From: WHSM01 sp036375165
Lineage (GTDB): Bacteria > Actinomycetota > Actinomycetes > Mycobacteriales > Micromonosporaceae
Reading direction: 5' to 3'
Length of the DNA stretch: 64,000 bases
Assembly (NCBI GenBank): GCA_036375165.1
Contig: DASUSI010000185.1
Coordinates: forward strand, 1-64,000
In this document: piece by piece, positions 49,604 through 57,439 of the stretch
Layout: the number at the start of each line of letters is the position of its first letter
Position numbering within the stretch: the first letter of the stretch is position 1
Made by a program: the position numbers and the translations under genes
The notes under the pieces: generated by a model
The model's database searches: none
What the model was told of the DNA's origin: nothing
The model's input: only the letters and a program-made list of their open reading frames with translations

Positions 49604-50710
49604 ATGACTCGTGATCTGCAGCGTTCCCCGCTCCACGACCGGCATGTCGCGCTCGGCGCGAAGTTCGCCGCTTTCGGTGGCTGGGAGATGCCCCTGGAGT
49701 ACGCGGGAGGCGGCGTGGTCGCCGAGCACAACGCGGTCCGCGAGACGGTCGGCGTCTTCGACGTCTCACACCTCGGCAAGGCGACGGTCCGTGGCCCGGG
49801 AGCGGCCGAGTTCGTCAACCGGTGCCTGACCAACGACCTGGCCCGGATCGGTCCGGGTCGCGCGCAGTACACCATGTGTTGCGACGACGCCACTGGCGGT
49901 GTGGTCGACGACCTGATCGCGTACCTGTACGGGGACGACCACGTGTTTGTCATTCCCAACGCCGCCAACACCGCCGAGGTGTGCCGTCGGCTGTCGGAGG
50001 CGGCACCGGCCGAGGTGACGGTGACGAACCAGCACACCGGGTACGCGGTGCTCGCGGTGCAGGGGCCACGCTCCACCGCGCTGCTCGGCGGCCTCGGGCT
50101 GCCGACCGACCACGAGTACATGAGTTTCACCGAGTCCGAAGTGGATGGCCGGCCACTCGTGGTGTGCCGTACCGGTTACACCGGCGAGCACGGATACGAA
50201 CTGGTGGTCCCGACCGACCACGCCGTCGCGGTCTGGGACGCCGTGTTCAAGGCCGGTGCGGAACTCGGGGTACGCCCGTGTGGTCTGGGTGCCCGGGACA
50301 CCCTGCGTACCGAGATGGGCTATCCGCTGCACGGGCAGGACCTGTCGATGCAGATCACCCCGGTACAGGCCCGGGCAGGCTGGGCCGTGGGGTGGAAGAA
50401 ACCGGAGTTCTGGGGTCGGGAGCGGCTGCTGGTCGAGCGGGAGGCTGGGCCGGCGCGGGTGTTGCGCGGCTTGGAGGCGGTAGATCGCGGAATCCCGCGT
50501 CCCCACATGGCGGTGCGCAGTGGAGACCGGCGGGTCGGCGAGGTGACCAGCGGCACGTTCTCGCCCACCCGCAAGCTCGGCATCGCCCTGGCACTGATCG
50601 ACAGCGCTGCCGGGATCGCCGAGGGGGACGAGGTCGAAGTGGACATCCGGGGGCGGCGTACCCGGATGACGGTCGTCAAACCACCGTTTGTCACCACCCA
50701 TGTGAAGTGA
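49604..50710 (+). CDS. gcvT: Glycine cleavage system T protein (aminomethyltransferase)
   Basis: The 368-residue protein releases ammonia from the aminomethyl-lipoyl H protein and passes the C1 unit to THF. It has SPLHDRHVALGAKFAAFGGW, VFDVSHLGKATVRGPGAAEF, YTMCCDDATGGVVDDLIAYL (the catalytic Asp region), GYTGEHGYELVVP and GLGARDTLRTEMGYPLHGQD. The C-terminal GEVTSGTFSPTRKLGIALAL fits the family. The ATG at 49604 is chosen over TTG at 49595. The H and P protein genes are outside the window. It relies on LipA and LipB made nearby for the H protein cofactor. Confidence 0.96.
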   Translation: MTRDLQRSPLHDRHVALGAKFAAFGGWEMPLEYAGGGVVAEHNAVRETVGVFDVSHLGKATVRGPGAAEFVNRCLTNDLARIGPGRAQYTMCCDDATGGVVDDLIAYLYGDDHVFVIPNAANTAEVCRRLSEAAPAEVTVTNQHTGYAVLAVQGPRSTALLGGLGLPTDHEYMSFTESEVDGRPLVVCRTGYTGEHGYELVVPTDHAVAVWDAVFKAGAELGVRPCGLGARDTLRTEMGYPLHGQDLSMQITPVQARAGWAVGWKKPEFWGRERLLVEREAGPARVLRGLEAVDRGIPRPHMAVRSGDRRVGEVTSGTFSPTRKLGIALALIDSAAGIAEGDEVEVDIRGRRTRMTVVKPPFVTTHVK

Positions 50711-50872
50711 TCCGGTTCATCTGACAACCCGCCGCGCCCGTCAGCCGTCCAAAGGGTAGGACGTACGGCTGAAGCAGGAAGCTCCGCGTCTCTCCCACGC
50801 TCTCCGGCACCGGACTTTCGAATTTCCGTCGACGAGGTACGCGAACGCGCCAGGCGGCAACGTATCCACCGA

Positions 50873-52045
50873 ATGATCGTGGTGACCGGCGTGGTGACGG
50901 CCTTGGCCGTGCTCGCGGTGGCCGGGCCGGTCGCCCTGTTCGGGCCTGCCCTCCCGACACCGCCCGTGAGCCGGTCGGGTGACCTTGTGCTGCCGCCACC
51001 GGAGAGCGGCTGGGAGCGTGTCGGAGACCCCCTCCGGACCGGTATTCGTGCCGGGCCCGGCGGTGTTGAGGTCGTGCTGTGGTTCGAGCGGCGCGACAAC
51101 GACGTGACGAGGCTGCGCACCGGAGAACGGGACCCCGCGACCGGCCGGGTGACCGACCGGGACAGGATACGCGATCCCAGTTTCCTGGGGGATCGCCCTG
51201 GCTCGGCCCCTGGCATGTATGTCCCGCCCGGCCACTGGTCCTTCGTCACCCACGAGGTGCAGTCGGGTGGTGCGGTGTGGTGGCTGTACGTCGGCGACGC
51301 CGTGCGGATCGACATCATGGTCGCCGGCCAACCACGCCCCGCGAAGCTGGCACGCCTGAGTGAGGACCCACGGTTCGTCGCCTTCTGGCTGGACGGCGTG
51401 ACGGGCAACCTCGGCGGCGACGGTGTGAAGGCGTACGACGCGGACGGGAAGCCGCTGCCGATGAGGCACCCGCCCGACCTCCGGCCACCGGCGCCTGGCG
51501 AGGACATCGCTGACTTCGATCCGGTGGACGCGCCGCGACTCGGTGCCGCGATTCCGACCGGGGAGAAGCGGCTGGACGGTACCGGGCTGTATCCGGCGCC
51601 GTTCCCCGGCGAGACGGGCGTGGACCCGAGTGGTGAAGTCGTGCTCTCGTTCCACGGCGAGGACGGCTACGCCGGGGTGGTGCATTCGTTCCGGGACCCC
51701 GACACCGGTGAGATCACCGGCAGCTACAGCGGAACCAGGGCCCACAAGCTGCCCTTCGACAAGGGACCCGGTCCGGACCGTGGGGAGATCGGACTCGGCG
51801 GCGGCAAGGGCAGGACCATGGCGTACGGCATCGTGGTCGGGTCCGTCGACCGGCTGACCGCCACCGTGGACAGGTTCGACATGAACATCCGGTGGCAGGC
51901 GTGGTCTGAGGACCCGGACGTCGTGGTCTGGTGGTTGGTGATCCCGACCGACAAGGTCGAGGAGGACGACGCCATGAGAGTCGACCTCACGATCCGCTAC
52001 CGGGACGGCTCGGTCGACCGGGACGCCGCGGTACCGCTGGACTGA
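50873..52045 (+). CDS. Membrane-anchored extracytoplasmic hypothetical protein
   Basis: The 390-residue frame starts with one hydrophobic helix, VVTGVVTALAVLAVAGPVAL, followed by a long outward-facing region rich in Trp, Gly and Asp. Two similar halves are suggested by repeated patterns such as EVVLWFERRDND / EVVLSFHGEDGY and DPATGRVTDR / DPDTGEITGS. No known domain is recognised. Upstream of the ATG the same frame stays open and reads ISVDEVRERARRQRIHR, a typical cytoplasmic stub before such helices, but no ATG, GTG or TTG opens it. The true start may therefore be earlier with an unusual codon, or an indel is present. Confidence 0.6.
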   Translation: MIVVTGVVTALAVLAVAGPVALFGPALPTPPVSRSGDLVLPPPESGWERVGDPLRTGIRAGPGGVEVVLWFERRDNDVTRLRTGERDPATGRVTDRDRIRDPSFLGDRPGSAPGMYVPPGHWSFVTHEVQSGGAVWWLYVGDAVRIDIMVAGQPRPAKLARLSEDPRFVAFWLDGVTGNLGGDGVKAYDADGKPLPMRHPPDLRPPAPGEDIADFDPVDAPRLGAAIPTGEKRLDGTGLYPAPFPGETGVDPSGEVVLSFHGEDGYAGVVHSFRDPDTGEITGSYSGTRAHKLPFDKGPGPDRGEIGLGGGKGRTMAYGIVVGSVDRLTATVDRFDMNIRWQAWSEDPDVVVWWLVIPTDKVEEDDAMRVDLTIRYRDGSVDRDAAVPLD

Positions 52046-52168
52046 CCCAGGCACGACGTGGAGCGGTGACCGGGTAGCCGATCACGAACCAACCGCCGGT
52101 TTGGTCTCCGCGCCTCGCTCAGAGATCCCTCCGCCAGGGCTCTCACCCGCGGTGGTGGGTGTGGGTTG

Positions 52169-52924
52169 TCAGCTCAGGGCCAGGAACGCGAGGCTGAGGG
52201 TCACCGCGATCTCCAGGGCTGCGCCGAGCACGTCGCCGGTGACGCCACCGAAGCGGCGTACCGCGTGACGGGTGAACAACGCTGCCGCACCGAGTCCCGC
52301 CAGCACCGCGAGCGGCCCCTGCCAGGGCCGGCCAGGTATCACGGCGAGCGCCGCCGCCGCGAACAGCACTGTCCAGGCCGCCGGAACCGGCCAGGGCACC
52401 GTGCCCGCGACCAGCGCCCCAAGTCCGTCCGTCCGGGCGGCCGGTACCCCCCGCCGGCACGCCAGGGTGACAGCCAGCCGTCCCGTCGCGGCGGCGGCCA
52501 CCAGCGCGGCCAGTACGGCCAGCGGGCCCCGTGTGACGATCGCGGCAACGGCGGCGACCTGTCCCAGCAGTGCCAACACGATCCCGGCCACGCCGAACGC
52601 GCCGATGTCCGGCCGCTTCATGATCGCCAGAGCGCGTTCCCGGGTGGCGTACGAACCCAGGGCGTCCAGCACGTCGGCAAGCCCGTCGACATGCAGCCCC
52701 CGGGTCAGCAGCACACCGCAAGCCACCACCGTCACCCCGGTCAACAACGGGGAAGCACCCGCTGTGGTGAGCAGCAGCGCCACGCCCGACATGACGGCAC
52801 CGATCACCGCTCCCACCAGCGGCGTGACCGCCATGGCCACCGACGCGGCAGGCCTGGTCACCGGACCACCCCGGATCGGGATGACTGTGAACGTGGTGAG
52901 CGCCAGCCGCAGCCCGTCGATCAT
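52169..52924 (-). CDS. cobS: Adenosylcobinamide-GDP ribazoletransferase (cobalamin synthase)
   Basis: The 251-residue integral membrane enzyme joins adenosylcobinamide-GDP and alpha-ribazole to give adenosylcobalamin. It has LTTFTVIPIRG near the N-terminus and the signature LLTRGLHVDGLADVLDALG, with the acidic pair for Mg2+. Six or so hydrophobic helices follow, including AALVAAAATGRLAVTLACRR. It overlaps the cobT stop by 4 bp and is the last gene of cobU-cobT-cobS, the full nucleotide-loop assembly set. Confidence 0.95.
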   Translation of the reverse strand: MIDGLRLALTTFTVIPIRGGPVTRPAASVAMAVTPLVGAVIGAVMSGVALLLTTAGASPLLTGVTVVACGVLLTRGLHVDGLADVLDALGSYATRERALAIMKRPDIGAFGVAGIVLALLGQVAAVAAIVTRGPLAVLAALVAAAATGRLAVTLACRRGVPAARTDGLGALVAGTVPWPVPAAWTVLFAAAALAVIPGRPWQGPLAVLAGLGAAALFTRHAVRRFGGVTGDVLGAALEIAVTLSLAFLALS

Positions 52925-54009
52925 CGCTGTTCAGGCTCGCTGGGGGAGGGCTGTCCGGGCGAGGGCTCCGCGGCGGGAGACTCCCGGGCCGCGGCCGGCA
53001 GTGCGCTCACCAGATCCAGCGCCGACTGCAGTACGCCGAGGGCGGTCAGCGCGGCGGCTCCTTCCCCGAGATCCAGCCGCAGGTCCAGGAACGGTTCCAG
53101 CCCGATCCGGGACGCGACCGCCGTGGTGGTCGGATGCCGGCAGGTGTCCGGCACCAGGCACCAGTGCGTGGCCTGTCCCGCGAGGTCCCGGGCCAGTAGC
53201 GCGGCCACCAGGCCCACTGGCCCGTCCAGCAGCAGGGGGGTACGCCGTGCCGCCGCACCCACCAGTAGGCCGGTCGCCACCGCGATGTCCGGGCCGGCCA
53301 GCGCGCCGAGGGCGACGTGTGGGTCTCTGGGGAGGCGGCGTACCCGGGCCAGCGCGTCCCGTACCGCGGCGCACCGGCGCATCCAGGCGGTGTCATCGAC
53401 ACTGCCATCGGGCCCGGCAACGGTGGCGAGCAACGCCGCGGGCTCCGCTCCGGTCATGAACGCGGCGGTGGCGGCGGCCGCTCCCGCCACCCCGACGCCG
53501 AGACTGGCCATCACGATCAGGTCCACTCCGGAATCCGCCAGCGAGTCGGCGAGGGTCCGGCCGACCGTGAAGCCGGTTGCGGCCTCGTCCCCGGTGCACG
53601 CGTCCGACTCCTCGATCGCGGCCGCGCCGTCCCGGATCCGGGTTGTCAGGTCGGGTGCCAGCGGGGCACCCCCCAGAGCGGCGTCGACCACCTCCAGGGT
53701 GGCGCCCGCGCGTACCGCCAACCGGGCCAGCGGCCCCACGCCGGCGAGTTCCGCCGCGGCCTGGCGGCCGGAGTCCGGGGGCGAGCCGGCGGCCACGCCA
53801 CCGGCATGGTCACCGGCCAGCAGGACCACCCGGACCCCCCGGAACGGCTCGGGTGTCCCCCTGCCCTGCACGGCGGCGGCCCATCCCACCGGCTCGACGA
53901 GCGCCCCGAACCCGGCTCCCGGAAGGTCGAGCTCAGCGAGCCCGCGGCTGGCGTCGGTGCGCGCCACGTCGTCGGGAAGTGGGACATCGGGCAGGTCGGC
54001 GAGTGTCAC
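52921..54009 (-). CDS. cobT: Nicotinate-nucleotide--dimethylbenzimidazole phosphoribosyltransferase
   Basis: The 362-residue enzyme makes alpha-ribazole phosphate from dimethylbenzimidazole and nicotinate mononucleotide. It contains VVLLAGDHAGGVAAGSPPDS (the GDHG region), LIVMASLGVGVAGAAAATAA and the catalytic glutamate in DLRLDLGEGAAALTAL. The N-terminal 20 residues are variable. It overlaps cobU and cobS by 4 bp on either side, so the three genes are translationally coupled. Confidence 0.94.
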   Translation of the reverse strand: MTLADLPDVPLPDDVARTDASRGLAELDLPGAGFGALVEPVGWAAAVQGRGTPEPFRGVRVVLLAGDHAGGVAAGSPPDSGRQAAAELAGVGPLARLAVRAGATLEVVDAALGGAPLAPDLTTRIRDGAAAIEESDACTGDEAATGFTVGRTLADSLADSGVDLIVMASLGVGVAGAAAATAAFMTGAEPAALLATVAGPDGSVDDTAWMRRCAAVRDALARVRRLPRDPHVALGALAGPDIAVATGLLVGAAARRTPLLLDGPVGLVAALLARDLAGQATHWCLVPDTCRHPTTTAVASRIGLEPFLDLRLDLGEGAAALTALGVLQSALDLVSALPAAARESPAAEPSPGQPSPSEPEQR

Positions 54010-54587
54010 GGGGTGAGGCTAGTGGGCGAGGTGCTTTTGATCCACAGCGACTGGCCGGCCACCAGTAGCACCACCCGCGCGCAGGCGTCGGCCACCGCCT
54101 GGTTGACGCCACCCAGCACATCGGTGAACCGGCGCGCCGCCGGGTTCTCGGACACCACGGTGAGTCCCACCTCCGGACTGACCAGGACGATGTCCGCCCG
54201 GGTGGTGCCGATCGCGTCGACAAGTTCGCGCAATGGTCCCTCGGCCACAGGACCGCGCCAGCCGGCCGCGTCGTGCAGCGCGGTCACCCAGCCACCCAGG
54301 TCATCGACGAGCAGTGAGTCCCCGGCACCGGCCTGCCGCAGCAGACGCGGCAACGCCCGCGGCCGAGCGCCGCATTCCACCGTGCGCCAGTCCGCTGGTC
54401 GGCGTCGCTGGTGTGCCCGGATCCGCGCCGACCATTCCGCGTCATCCCGGCGGGCTGGCGCGGTCGCGACGTAGCTGACCCGAGGTGCCGAGGCCAGCAG
54501 CGATTCCGCATACTGTGACTTTCCAGAGCGGATCCCACCCAACACCAGCGTGTGCACCCGTCCCCCCGGTCCGATCCGCCCCACCAT
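54006..54587 (-). CDS. cobU: Adenosylcobinamide kinase/guanylyltransferase
   Basis: The 193-residue protein phosphorylates adenosylcobinamide and adds GMP. It has the P-loop TLVLGGIRSGKSQYAESLLA, VSYVATAPARRDDAEWSARI with the HQ in RAHQRRRPADW, and IVLVSPEVGLTVVSENPAAR. The start is uncertain: ATG at 54587 gives a short Gly-rich leader, and a GTG at 54554 would start directly before the P-loop strand. No cobalamin riboswitch fits in the 65 bp before it. It is the first gene of the cobUTS operon. Confidence 0.94.
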   Translation of the reverse strand: MVGRIGPGGRVHTLVLGGIRSGKSQYAESLLASAPRVSYVATAPARRDDAEWSARIRAHQRRRPADWRTVECGARPRALPRLLRQAGAGDSLLVDDLGGWVTALHDAAGWRGPVAEGPLRELVDAIGTTRADIVLVSPEVGLTVVSENPAARRFTDVLGGVNQAVADACARVVLLVAGQSLWIKSTSPTSLTP

Positions 54588-54652
54588 GCCCGATCCGGTG
54601 CCCACCGTAGTCGGTAGGCTGCTCAGGCATCGGCGAGGGGAGCTGTTGGGAC

Positions 54653-54850
54653 ATGGCATGGACGTGGCGCTACGAGGATGCGGAGGGCGCGCCGGTCGTC
54701 GGGCCGGTCGAGGTCTTCGGAAACCAGTCCGATGCCGAGTCCTGGCTGGGTCAGACCTGGCGGGAACTGGCTGAGGCCGGGGTCGCGAAGGTGGTCCTGG
54801 TCGAAGGCGACCGGGTGGAGTACGACATGAGCCTGCTGCCCCCGGACTGA
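54653..54850 (+). CDS. Conserved actinobacterial small protein (65 aa)
   Basis: The 65-residue acidic protein starts MAWTWRYEDAEGAPVVGPVE and continues FGNQSDAESWLGQTWRELAE, then VAKVVLVEGDRVEYDMSLLP. I recognise this as a conserved actinomycete hypothetical often found beside cobU. It looks like a single alpha/beta unit. It diverges from cobU and ends 1 bp before the ABC permease gene, so it may lead that operon. Confidence 0.8.
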   Translation: MAWTWRYEDAEGAPVVGPVEVFGNQSDAESWLGQTWRELAEAGVAKVVLVEGDRVEYDMSLLPPD

Positions 54851-54851
54851 G

Positions 54852-55655
54852 GTGTCGCCCCGGACGTTCGTCGCCCTGGTGGCGGCCGGTTTCCGACGCT
54901 GGTCGGCGTACCGGCAGGCCACGGCAGCCTCGGCATTCACCAACACCGTGTTCGGGTTCCTCAAGGTGTACGTGCTGTTCGCGGTGGCCACTGGCGCGGG
55001 CGGTGCGGTGGCCGGTTACGACCCGGCGATGCTCGCCAGTTACGTCTGGTTCGGACAGGGTCTGATCGGTGTCGTGATGCTGTTCACCTGGACCGACCTG
55101 GCCGATCGGGTCCGTACCGGCGAGGTGACCGCCGACCTGTTGCGCCCGGTGGATCCGATGTGGAGCTACCTCGCGGCCGACCTGGGACGGGCTGGGCATG
55201 CGGTGCTGTTCCGGCTCATGTTGCCGGTCGCGGTGGGTGCGGTGTTCTTCGACCTGTACGCACCGCACCGGTGGCTCAGCTACCCGCTGTTCGCTGCCAG
55301 CGTGCTGCTGGCCGTGGTGGTCAGCTTCGCCTTTCGGTACCTGGTCAATCTGACCGCGTTCTGGCTGCTCGACGTGCGGGGGGCGATCGCCCTGTGGCTG
55401 GTCGGCTCGACACTGCTGTCCGGGCTGGCGTTCCCGATCTGGTTTCTCCCTGACTGGGCGCAATGGCTGCTGTGGCTCGGCACCCCGTTCCCCGCCATGG
55501 TGCAGGGACCACTGGACGTGTACATCGAGTACGCCGACCTCCCGGGGCAGTTGCTGGTGCTCGCCGACCAGGCACTCTGGGTGGGGCTCGGGCTGGTGCT
55601 GTGCCGGTGGGTTCAGCACCGGGCGGTCCGTAAGCTGGTGATCCAGGGTGGTTGA
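54852..55655 (+). CDS. ABC-2 type transporter permease
   Basis: The 267-residue protein starts with GTG 1 bp after the preceding stop. It has six hydrophobic segments, with AYRQATAASAFTNTVFGFLK at the N-terminus and VRTGEVTADLLRPVDPMWSY in the first loop, a hallmark of the DUF990/ABC2_membrane_6 group. FLPDWAQWLLWLGTPFPAMV is also typical. It pairs with the next permease and the ATPase to form an exporter of unknown substrate. It overlaps the second permease gene by 8 bp. Confidence 0.88.
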   Translation: MSPRTFVALVAAGFRRWSAYRQATAASAFTNTVFGFLKVYVLFAVATGAGGAVAGYDPAMLASYVWFGQGLIGVVMLFTWTDLADRVRTGEVTADLLRPVDPMWSYLAADLGRAGHAVLFRLMLPVAVGAVFFDLYAPHRWLSYPLFAASVLLAVVVSFAFRYLVNLTAFWLLDVRGAIALWLVGSTLLSGLAFPIWFLPDWAQWLLWLGTPFPAMVQGPLDVYIEYADLPGQLLVLADQALWVGLGLVLCRWVQHRAVRKLVIQGG

Positions 55656-56451
55656 GCGGCTCGTCGCGTACCGCCGCCTGCTCGCCGCCCAGGTACGCAG
55701 CCAGACCCAGTATCGGGCCTCGTTCACCATGGACCTGATCAGCAGTGCCGGCTTCGCGCTGACGGACGTGCTGTCGGTGCTGGTCCTGTTCCGGGTGACC
55801 CCGGCGCTGGGTGGCTTCGGCCCGGCGGAGGTCTTCCTGATGGCGGGCCTGGCCATGGTCGGGTTCGCGATCGCCGACCTGACCGTCGGCAATGTGGAGC
55901 GGCTGCGGAGCTACGTGCGGACCGGCCTGCTCGACGCGGTGCTGATCCGGCCGCTGGGTGTGCTGCCGCAACTGCTCGCGATCGACTTCACACCCCGGCG
56001 GATCGGCCGGTTGGCGCAGTCGGTGCTGGTGCTGGCGGTGGGGCTGGCCGTGGCGGACATCGACTGGACGCCGTCGAGGGTGGCGATGGCACTGCTGGCT
56101 CCGTTCACCGGGGCGGTCTTCTTCTCCGCTCTGTTCGTCGCTGGCGCCACCGTCGCGTTCTGGTGGATCGAGTCCGGTGAGGTGGCCAATGCGTTCACCT
56201 ACGGAGGCCGGGACTTCACCCTGTACCCGGTGAGTGTCTACTCTGGCTGGTTCCGCCGGCTGTTCGCGTACGGCCTGGGGTTCGCATTCGTCTCCTACTA
56301 CCCGGTGCTGGTGCTGCTGGGCCGGCCGGACCCGTTGGGCACACCAGACTTCGTGGCGTGGTTGGGGCCACCGGTGGCGGTCCTGGTCGCTGTCGCGGCC
56401 GGCCTGCTGTGGCGTACCGGTCTGCGGCACTACCGGAGCACCGGATCCTGA
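55648..56451 (+). CDS. ABC-2 type transporter permease, second subunit
   Basis: The 267-residue partner permease has RSQTQYRASFTMDLISSAGF near the start, six TM helices and the loop RSYVRTGLLDAVLIRPLGVL, parallel to that of the first permease. YGGRDFTLYPVSVYSGWFRR near the C-terminus is typical of the family. The gene begins within the first permease gene and ends 17 bp before the ATPase gene, so the three form one operon. Confidence 0.88.
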   Translation: MVERLVAYRRLLAAQVRSQTQYRASFTMDLISSAGFALTDVLSVLVLFRVTPALGGFGPAEVFLMAGLAMVGFAIADLTVGNVERLRSYVRTGLLDAVLIRPLGVLPQLLAIDFTPRRIGRLAQSVLVLAVGLAVADIDWTPSRVAMALLAPFTGAVFFSALFVAGATVAFWWIESGEVANAFTYGGRDFTLYPVSVYSGWFRRLFAYGLGFAFVSYYPVLVLLGRPDPLGTPDFVAWLGPPVAVLVAVAAGLLWRTGLRHYRSTGS

Positions 56452-56468
56452 CCAGGAGAGGACGGCGG

Positions 56469-57431
56469 GTGGCTGATCTCGTCATCGAGGCCCGTGCGCT
56501 GCGTAAGGAGTTCACGGTGCGCCGCAAGGTGAGCCGGTTCCGGGGGCAGCGGCACACCGTCGCAGCGGTGGCCGGCGTTGACCTCACAGTGCGACGGGGA
56601 GAACTGCTCGGCTACATCGGACCGAACGGGGCTGGTAAGTCGACCACCCTGAAGATGCTCACCGGGATCCTGTACCCCACCGCCGGCCAGGTCACCGTAT
56701 GCGGCATGCGGCCGGTGCCCCAGCGGATCCGGCTGGCCCGACGGATCGGAGTCGTGTTCGGGCAGCGCTCAGCCCTGTGGTGGGACCTACCGCTGCGGGA
56801 GTCGTTCGAACTGCTCCGCCACGTCCACCGGGTGCCGGCCACCGAGCACGCCGCGCGCCTGGCGGGCTGCCGCCGGTTACTCGACCTCGACGGCTTTCTC
56901 GACACCCCGGTACGGCAGCTCTCGCTCGGCCACCGGATGCGTGGCGAGCTGACCGCCGCACTGCTGCACGGTCCAGAGGTGATCTTCCTGGACGAACCCA
57001 CCATCGGGTTGGATGTGGTCAGCAAGCAGGCGGTCCGCGCGTTCCTGGCCGAACTGGCCGGGCGCGGTGACACCACGATCGTGCTGACCACCCATGACCT
57101 GGCCGACATCGAACGGCTGTGCCGACGGCTGGTGGTGATCGACCGAGGCCGGGTGGTGCATGACGGCAGCCTGGAGGACCTGCACGCCCGGTACGGGTCC
57201 CGACGTCGGGTGGTGGTCGACTTGGACGAACCGGTGGACGGCGGCCCGCGGGTTCCTGGCACCAGCATCGAGTCGGTGACCGCCGAAGGCCGTCGGATCA
57301 CCTATGCCCTGCACCAGGCCACCGCCGGGCAGGTGGTGGCGCAGTTGGCGCGGCTCGGGTCATTGCGGGACGTCTCAGTGGTGGAGCCGGACATCGAGGA
57401 TGTGGTTGCCCGGCTCTACACCTCAGGCTGA
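56469..57431 (+). CDS. ABC-2 exporter ATP-binding protein
   Basis: The 320-residue ATPase has a Walker A GYIGPNGAGKSTTLKMLTG, a Q-loop in VVFGQRSALWWDLPL, the signature LSLGHRMRGELTAALLHGPE and a Walker B VIFLDEPTIGLD with the H-loop TTHDLADIE. The FGQRSxLWWDLP motif is characteristic of ATPases paired with DUF990-type permeases. The C-terminal 80 residues form a regulatory extension. Likely an exporter of a lipid, antibiotic or peptide, substrate unknown. Confidence 0.92.
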   Translation: MADLVIEARALRKEFTVRRKVSRFRGQRHTVAAVAGVDLTVRRGELLGYIGPNGAGKSTTLKMLTGILYPTAGQVTVCGMRPVPQRIRLARRIGVVFGQRSALWWDLPLRESFELLRHVHRVPATEHAARLAGCRRLLDLDGFLDTPVRQLSLGHRMRGELTAALLHGPEVIFLDEPTIGLDVVSKQAVRAFLAELAGRGDTTIVLTTHDLADIERLCRRLVVIDRGRVVHDGSLEDLHARYGSRRRVVVDLDEPVDGGPRVPGTSIESVTAEGRRITYALHQATAGQVVAQLARLGSLRDVSVVEPDIEDVVARLYTSG

Positions 57432-57439
57432 CTGGGCTT

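Noticed and set aside
54588..54652. Cobalamin riboswitch before cobU
   Set aside because: Only 65 bp separate cobU from a divergent gene, too short for the aptamer of about 200 nt, and no B12-box-like sequence was seen.
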